DNA of 8,221 nucleotides from Ilumatobacteraceae bacterium (GTDB lineage: Bacteria > Actinomycetota > Acidimicrobiia > Acidimicrobiales > Ilumatobacteraceae). The position numbers were made by a program, and so were the translations under genes. Of this stretch, positions 5,433 to 8,221 are shown piece after piece (the first letter of the stretch is position 1; each line of letters starts with the position of its first letter). The notes under the pieces are model-generated. The model saw only the letters and a list, made by a program, of their open reading frames with translations, had not been told where the DNA came from and did not search any database. The stretch covers positions 1 to 8,221 of the forward strand of contig SKSP01000269.1 of assembly GCA_007122945.1 (NCBI GenBank), read 5' to 3'.

Positions 5433-6182
5433 ATGACCGGCACCCTCGTCATCCTCCGCCACGGCCAGTCCACCTGGAACCTCGCGAACCTGTTCACCGG
5501 GTGGCACGACGTGCCGTTGACCCCCCAGGGCGAGCAGGAGGCGATCGCCGCCGGCCGGACGATGGCCGAGGCCGGCCTCCGCTTCGACACCTCCCACACG
5601 TCGTTGCAGACCCGCGCCGTCGTCACCCACCACCTGGCACTCGCCGAGCTCGGTCAGGTGTGGCTGCCGGTGGACCGGCACTGGCGGCTCAACGAACGGC
5701 ACTACGGCGCGCTCACCGGGCTCGACAAGAAGGAGACCGCCGAGCGGCACGGCGCCGACCAGGTGCACCTGTGGCGACGCTCGTACGACGTGCCGCCGCC
5801 GCCCGTCGATCCCGACGATCCCGAGCATCCCCGCAACGACGAGCGCTACCGGCACCTGCCCCCCGACGTGTTGCCCGCGAGCGAGTGCCTGCGCGACGTC
5901 GTCGCCCGTGTCCTGCCGTACTGGTACGACTCGATCGCGCCGCAGCTGCTCGCCGGGCTCGACGTCCTCGTGACCGCCCACGGCAACTCGCTCCGGGCGC
6001 TCCTCAAGCACCTCGAGGGCGTCGCCGACGACGACATCCCCGAGGTCAACATCCCGACGGGTGCACCCCGGCGGTACCTGTTCGACGACGACCTGACGGT
6101 GACGTCGGCGGACTACCTCGGCGATCCCGAGGCGGTCGCCGCGGCCGCCGCCGAAGTGGCCGCCCAGGCCGGCGGGCCGTGA
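5433..6182 (+). CDS. gpmA: 2,3-bisphosphoglycerate-dependent phosphoglycerate mutase
   Basis: Interconverts 3-phosphoglycerate and 2-phosphoglycerate in glycolysis and gluconeogenesis through a phosphohistidine intermediate; cytosolic. The 249-residue length is standard for the dPGM family. Visible motifs are LRHGQSTWN (8-16, phosphorylated H10 with R9), TSLQTRA (56-62, phosphate-binding R61), LNERHYGALTGLDK (86-99, general acid E88) and TAHGNSLRAL (181-190, second active-site H183). The long central dPGM insert is present (about 94-150), which separates it from shorter broad-specificity histidine phosphatases of the same superfamily. It has an Ala-rich tail after residue 233. The ATG at 5433 gives the canonical start, six bases after TACGAT. 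It is followed 40 bp later by the cyclic-nucleotide-binding gene, which has its own -10-like element. Confidence 0.96.
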   Translation: MTGTLVILRHGQSTWNLANLFTGWHDVPLTPQGEQEAIAAGRTMAEAGLRFDTSHTSLQTRAVVTHHLALAELGQVWLPVDRHWRLNERHYGALTGLDKKETAERHGADQVHLWRRSYDVPPPPVDPDDPEHPRNDERYRHLPPDVLPASECLRDVVARVLPYWYDSIAPQLLAGLDVLVTAHGNSLRALLKHLEGVADDDIPEVNIPTGAPRRYLFDDDLTVTSADYLGDPEAVAAAAAEVAAQAGGP

Positions 6183-6208
6183 CGGTCAAAGGGCATCTCC
6201 ACGACGAG

Positions 6209-6214
6209 TAACGT
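6209..6214 (+). promoter_or_regulatory. Predicted -10 element of the cyclic-nucleotide-binding gene
   Basis: TAACGT ends eight bases before the ATG at 6223, with no Shine-Dalgarno in between, suggesting a leaderless or very short-leader transcript. Readthrough from gpmA, ending 26 bp upstream, is also possible, since no terminator-like hairpin lies in the gap. Confidence 0.45.
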
Positions 6215-6222
6215 GCGTGTCC

Positions 6223-6648
6223 ATGGCGAGCAAACAGACCAAGCTGGACCATCTCTCGAGTGTCTCGTTGTTCAATGGGTTCTCGAAGAAGGACCTCGAG
6301 AAGATCGCCAAGGCCGGCGACGAGATCGTGATGACCGCCGGGACCGTGATCATCGATCAGGGGCAGACCGGACGGGAGGCGTTCGTCGTCCTCGACGGTC
6401 AGGTCACCGTCAAGCGGAACAACCGCAAGATCGCGACGCTCGGGCCGGGCGACGTCGTCGGCGAACTCGCGCTGTTCGACCACGGCCCACGCACCGCGAC
6501 CGCGGTCTGCGAGACCGACTGTGAGCTGCTCGTGATCGACCAGCGCCACTTCCGGGGCGTCCTCGAGCAGGTCCCGGCCCTGACCACCAAGATCCTGGCG
6601 GAGCTGGCCGGACGCATCCGCGACATGGATCGCCAGTACTGCGGCTGA
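6223..6648 (+). CDS. Stand-alone cyclic nucleotide-binding (CNB) domain protein
   Basis: A 141-residue protein made of one CRP-type CNB domain: N-terminal helices (about 9-31), a beta roll (33-105) and a C-terminal helix (107-138). The phosphate-binding cassette is intact: PGDVVGELALFDHGPRTATAV (75-95), with E81 and R90 where cAMP/cGMP ribose and phosphate contacts are made in CRP and PKA regulatory subunits. There is no DNA-binding helix-turn-helix, kinase, channel or transferase domain, so it is not itself a transcription factor; it probably transmits cAMP or cGMP binding to a partner protein, an inference. ATG 6223 is preferred because TAACGT lies eight bases upstream; a GTG at 6217 would add only two residues and sit almost on the -10. 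It lies between gpmA and an EtfD-like gene, same strand. Nucleotide actually bound and partner unknown. Confidence 0.88.
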   Translation: MASKQTKLDHLSSVSLFNGFSKKDLEKIAKAGDEIVMTAGTVIIDQGQTGREAFVVLDGQVTVKRNNRKIATLGPGDVVGELALFDHGPRTATAVCETDCELLVIDQRHFRGVLEQVPALTTKILAELAGRIRDMDRQYCG

Positions 6649-6649
6649 T

Positions 6650-6671
6650 CTCACACCCGGCCGGACGTGAG
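6650..6671. other. 22-bp imperfect palindrome between the CNB gene and the Fe-S oxidoreductase gene
   Basis: CTCAC at 6650-6654 pairs with GTGAG at 6667-6671, and the centre CCGGCCGG (6657-6664) is itself palindromic; 9 of 11 symmetric positions match. It begins two bases after the CNB stop codon. It could be a weak hairpin (no T-run follows, so not a classical intrinsic terminator) or an operator just upstream of the next promoter. No known protein-binding consensus fits. Confidence 0.4.
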
Positions 6672-6690
6672 CCGCGCCACGGCCGGCGAG

Positions 6691-6696
6691 TAGCGT
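6691..6696 (+). promoter_or_regulatory. Predicted -10 element of the Fe-S oxidoreductase gene
   Basis: TAGCGT ends ten bases before the ATG at 6707, without a Shine-Dalgarno between them. The spacing would leave a leader of only a few bases, less exact than at the other starts in this window, so confidence is lower. Confidence 0.4.
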
Positions 6697-6706
6697 GTCG
6701 GTCGCC

Positions 6707-8221
6707 ATGAGTACCGAGGCCGCCACGACCACCGACACCGACGCGTCGCCGCGCCGCGTGCCACCCCACAAGCTCGTCGTCGGGCTCGGGCTGGCGATCG
6801 CCGCGTTCGTCGTCGCGTCGGGGATCTTCACGACCATCACCGGCTGGACGAGCGACAGCGACATCCAGCGCCCGGTGTTCGGCAACATCCCCGGCCCGCT
6901 CAAGATCGCGTTCTACACGATCACCCCGGTGCTCATCGCCTGGGGGGCGTTCGCCTTCGCCGACCGGATGAAGAACTGGGAGCGGGGCGCTCCCGACAAC
7001 CGGCGGACCACCAAGGCCAATGCGAAGCGTCGGTTGCGCGACTTCCGCGCCGGCGTCTACATGAAGACGCTCCTGCGCGACCCGGCCGCCGGTCTGATGC
7101 ACTCGTTCATCTACTTCGGGTTCCTCGGCCTGCTCGCCGTCACGACCACGCTCGAGATCAACCACGTGCTGCCCGAGCAGGCCAAGTTCCTGCACGGCAC
7201 CACCTACCAGGCGTACGCGTTCTTCGGCGACTTCGTCGGGTTGATCTTCATGATCGGTGTCGGCTGGGCGTTGGTCCGCCGCTACGTCCAGCGGCCCTAC
7301 CGCATCCGGATCAAGAGCAAGCCCGAGCACGGCCTGATCCTCGGCACCCTGTTCGCCCTCGGCCTCACCGGGTTCGGTGCCGAGATGTACCGCATCGCCG
7401 AGCGCACGTCCGCTGGCGTCGACATGAGCTTCGAGCGGTGGAGCTTCATCGGCTACCCGCTCTCGACGCTGGTCGACGGCGCGTCGAACTCGACGTTGTC
7501 GACGTGGCACCAGTGGTGGTGGATCGCCCACGTCGTCGCGTTCATCGTGTTCCTCGTGATCTTGCCGCTCACGATGCTGCGGCACGTGTTCACCTCACCG
7601 CTCAACATGTACCTGCGCGACCGCGAGCGGCCGAAGGGTGCAATGAAGGCGATGCCGAACCTGATGGAGACCGAGCTCGAGAGCTTCGGCGCCTCTGTCG
7701 TCGAGGACTTCACCTGGAAGCAGCTGCTCGACACCGACGCCTGCACGATGTGCGGCCGCTGCACGAGCGTGTGCCCCGCGCACGCCACCGGCAAGCCGCT
7801 CGACCCGCGCGAGATCGTGCTCAAGACCGGCGAGGTGATGGCCGCCACCGGCGACCCGCAGGTCAGCCCGCCGCTGGGCACCGACGCCGAGATCACGATC
7901 GGGGCGAACTCGATGTTCGAGCGCATCACCCCCGAGGAGCTCTGGGCGTGCACGACCTGCAAGGCGTGCGACGAGATCTGCCCGGTCAACATCGAGATCC
8001 TCGACAAGATCCTCGACATGCGGCGCTACCTGTCGCTGATGGAATCCGACTTCCCCGCGGAACTCGGCAACGCCTACCGGGCCATGGAGAACCAGGGCAA
8101 CCCGTGGGGGATGAACCAGGGCGAGCGCGGCGACTGGGCGGCGAAGCTCGACGTCGATGTGCCCGTGGTCGACGGCTCGAGTCCGCTGGAAGCCGAGTAC
8201 CTCTACTGGGTCGGCTGCGCG
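6707..8221 (+). CDS. Membrane Fe-S oxidoreductase, EtfD/HdrD-like (N-terminal 505 residues, cut by the window edge)
   Basis: Integral membrane electron-transfer protein of the heterodisulfide-reductase-related family. Its mycobacterial relative, EtfD (Rv0338c), passes electrons from electron transfer flavoprotein to menaquinone during fatty-acid oxidation; the same role is inferred here. About six membrane segments (roughly 22-45, 63-86, 131-151, 169-190, 207-228, 271-292) form a NarI-like cytochrome b domain. Histidines H132, H163, H275 and H293 are haem-ligand candidates. Two [4Fe-4S] ferredoxin motifs follow: CTMCGRCTSVCP (346-357) and CTTCKACDEICP (415-426). The frame ends at WVGCA (501-505), apparently the entry to the first CCG (HdrD/GlpC) domain, so the C-terminal part is off the edge. 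The ATG is chosen over an in-frame GTG at 6695, which lies inside the predicted -10. No etfAB or acyl-CoA dehydrogenase is visible to confirm the partner. Confidence 0.88.
   Translation, partial: MSTEAATTTDTDASPRRVPPHKLVVGLGLAIAAFVVASGIFTTITGWTSDSDIQRPVFGNIPGPLKIAFYTITPVLIAWGAFAFADRMKNWERGAPDNRRTTKANAKRRLRDFRAGVYMKTLLRDPAAGLMHSFIYFGFLGLLAVTTTLEINHVLPEQAKFLHGTTYQAYAFFGDFVGLIFMIGVGWALVRRYVQRPYRIRIKSKPEHGLILGTLFALGLTGFGAEMYRIAERTSAGVDMSFERWSFIGYPLSTLVDGASNSTLSTWHQWWWIAHVVAFIVFLVILPLTMLRHVFTSPLNMYLRDRERPKGAMKAMPNLMETELESFGASVVEDFTWKQLLDTDACTMCGRCTSVCPAHATGKPLDPREIVLKTGEVMAATGDPQVSPPLGTDAEITIGANSMFERITPEELWACTTCKACDEICPVNIEILDKILDMRRYLSLMESDFPAELGNAYRAMENQGNPWGMNQGERGDWAAKLDVDVPVVDGSSPLEAEYLYWVGCA

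Noticed and set aside
6650..6671. CRP-type (TGTGA-N6-TCACA) binding site near the CNB gene
   Set aside because: The half-sites are in the reverse order (TCAC...GTGA) with the wrong spacing, and the adjacent CNB protein lacks a DNA-binding domain.
6410..7585. Minus-strand open frame of 391 codons opposite the CNB and Fe-S genes
   Set aside because: Composition is charged, His/Asp/Arg-rich antisense noise; the opposite strand encodes clear CNB and membrane Fe-S proteins with ordered motifs.
1..8221. Defence system, prophage, CRISPR array, insertion sequence or biosynthetic cluster
   Set aside because: Every stretch longer than about 125 bases is covered by a recognisable cellular gene; no transposase, integrase, terminal inverted repeats or spaced repeats were seen.

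Overview
The window is about 70% GC, densely packed and strongly biased to G/C at third codon positions. It suggests a high-GC actinomycete. The HspR-type (HAIR) operator before dnaK, the many leaderless-looking TANNNT starts and the EtfD-like membrane Fe-S oxidoreductase all fit Actinomycetota. An Acidimicrobiia relative (Ilumatobacter/Iamia-like) is my guess from protein style only. Nothing points to a plasmid, phage or island; no tRNA, rRNA, CRISPR or insertion sequence was seen, and no gap between genes exceeds about 125 bases.

Layout, left to right. (1) 1-1077, minus strand: cdd (cytidine deaminase) followed by the start of dnaK, which runs off the left edge. Between them are a 21-bp HAIR operator overlapping the cdd stop codon, a plausible -35/-10 pair and a good Shine-Dalgarno. 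(2) 1114-3676, plus strand: a two-gene operon of a Gfo/Idh/MocA-type oxidoreductase and a membrane-anchored 'fused MFS/spermidine synthase' protein, one base apart. (3) 3660-5393, minus strand: a large zinc carboxypeptidase of family M14 that overlaps the preceding gene tail to tail by 17 bp. (4) 5433-8221, plus strand: gpmA (phosphoglycerate mutase), a small stand-alone cyclic-nucleotide-binding-domain protein, and the first 505 residues of a membrane Fe-S oxidoreductase related to ETF:menaquinone oxidoreductase (EtfD) and HdrD-type proteins.

The genes are mostly housekeeping: protein folding, pyrimidine salvage, glycolysis and electron transfer. The recurrent theme is regulatory. Six starts have a TANNNT hexamer 6-10 bases upstream and no visible Shine-Dalgarno, the pattern of leaderless or nearly leaderless transcripts. 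At two divergent gene pairs (36-bp and 39-bp gaps) the two promoters must interpenetrate. I did not find a convincing new multi-gene defence or metabolic system. The best leads are the HAIR/cdd overlap, the two compact divergent promoters, the oxidoreductase/aminopropyltransferase-like operon of unknown substrate, and the CNB-only protein beside the electron-transfer gene.
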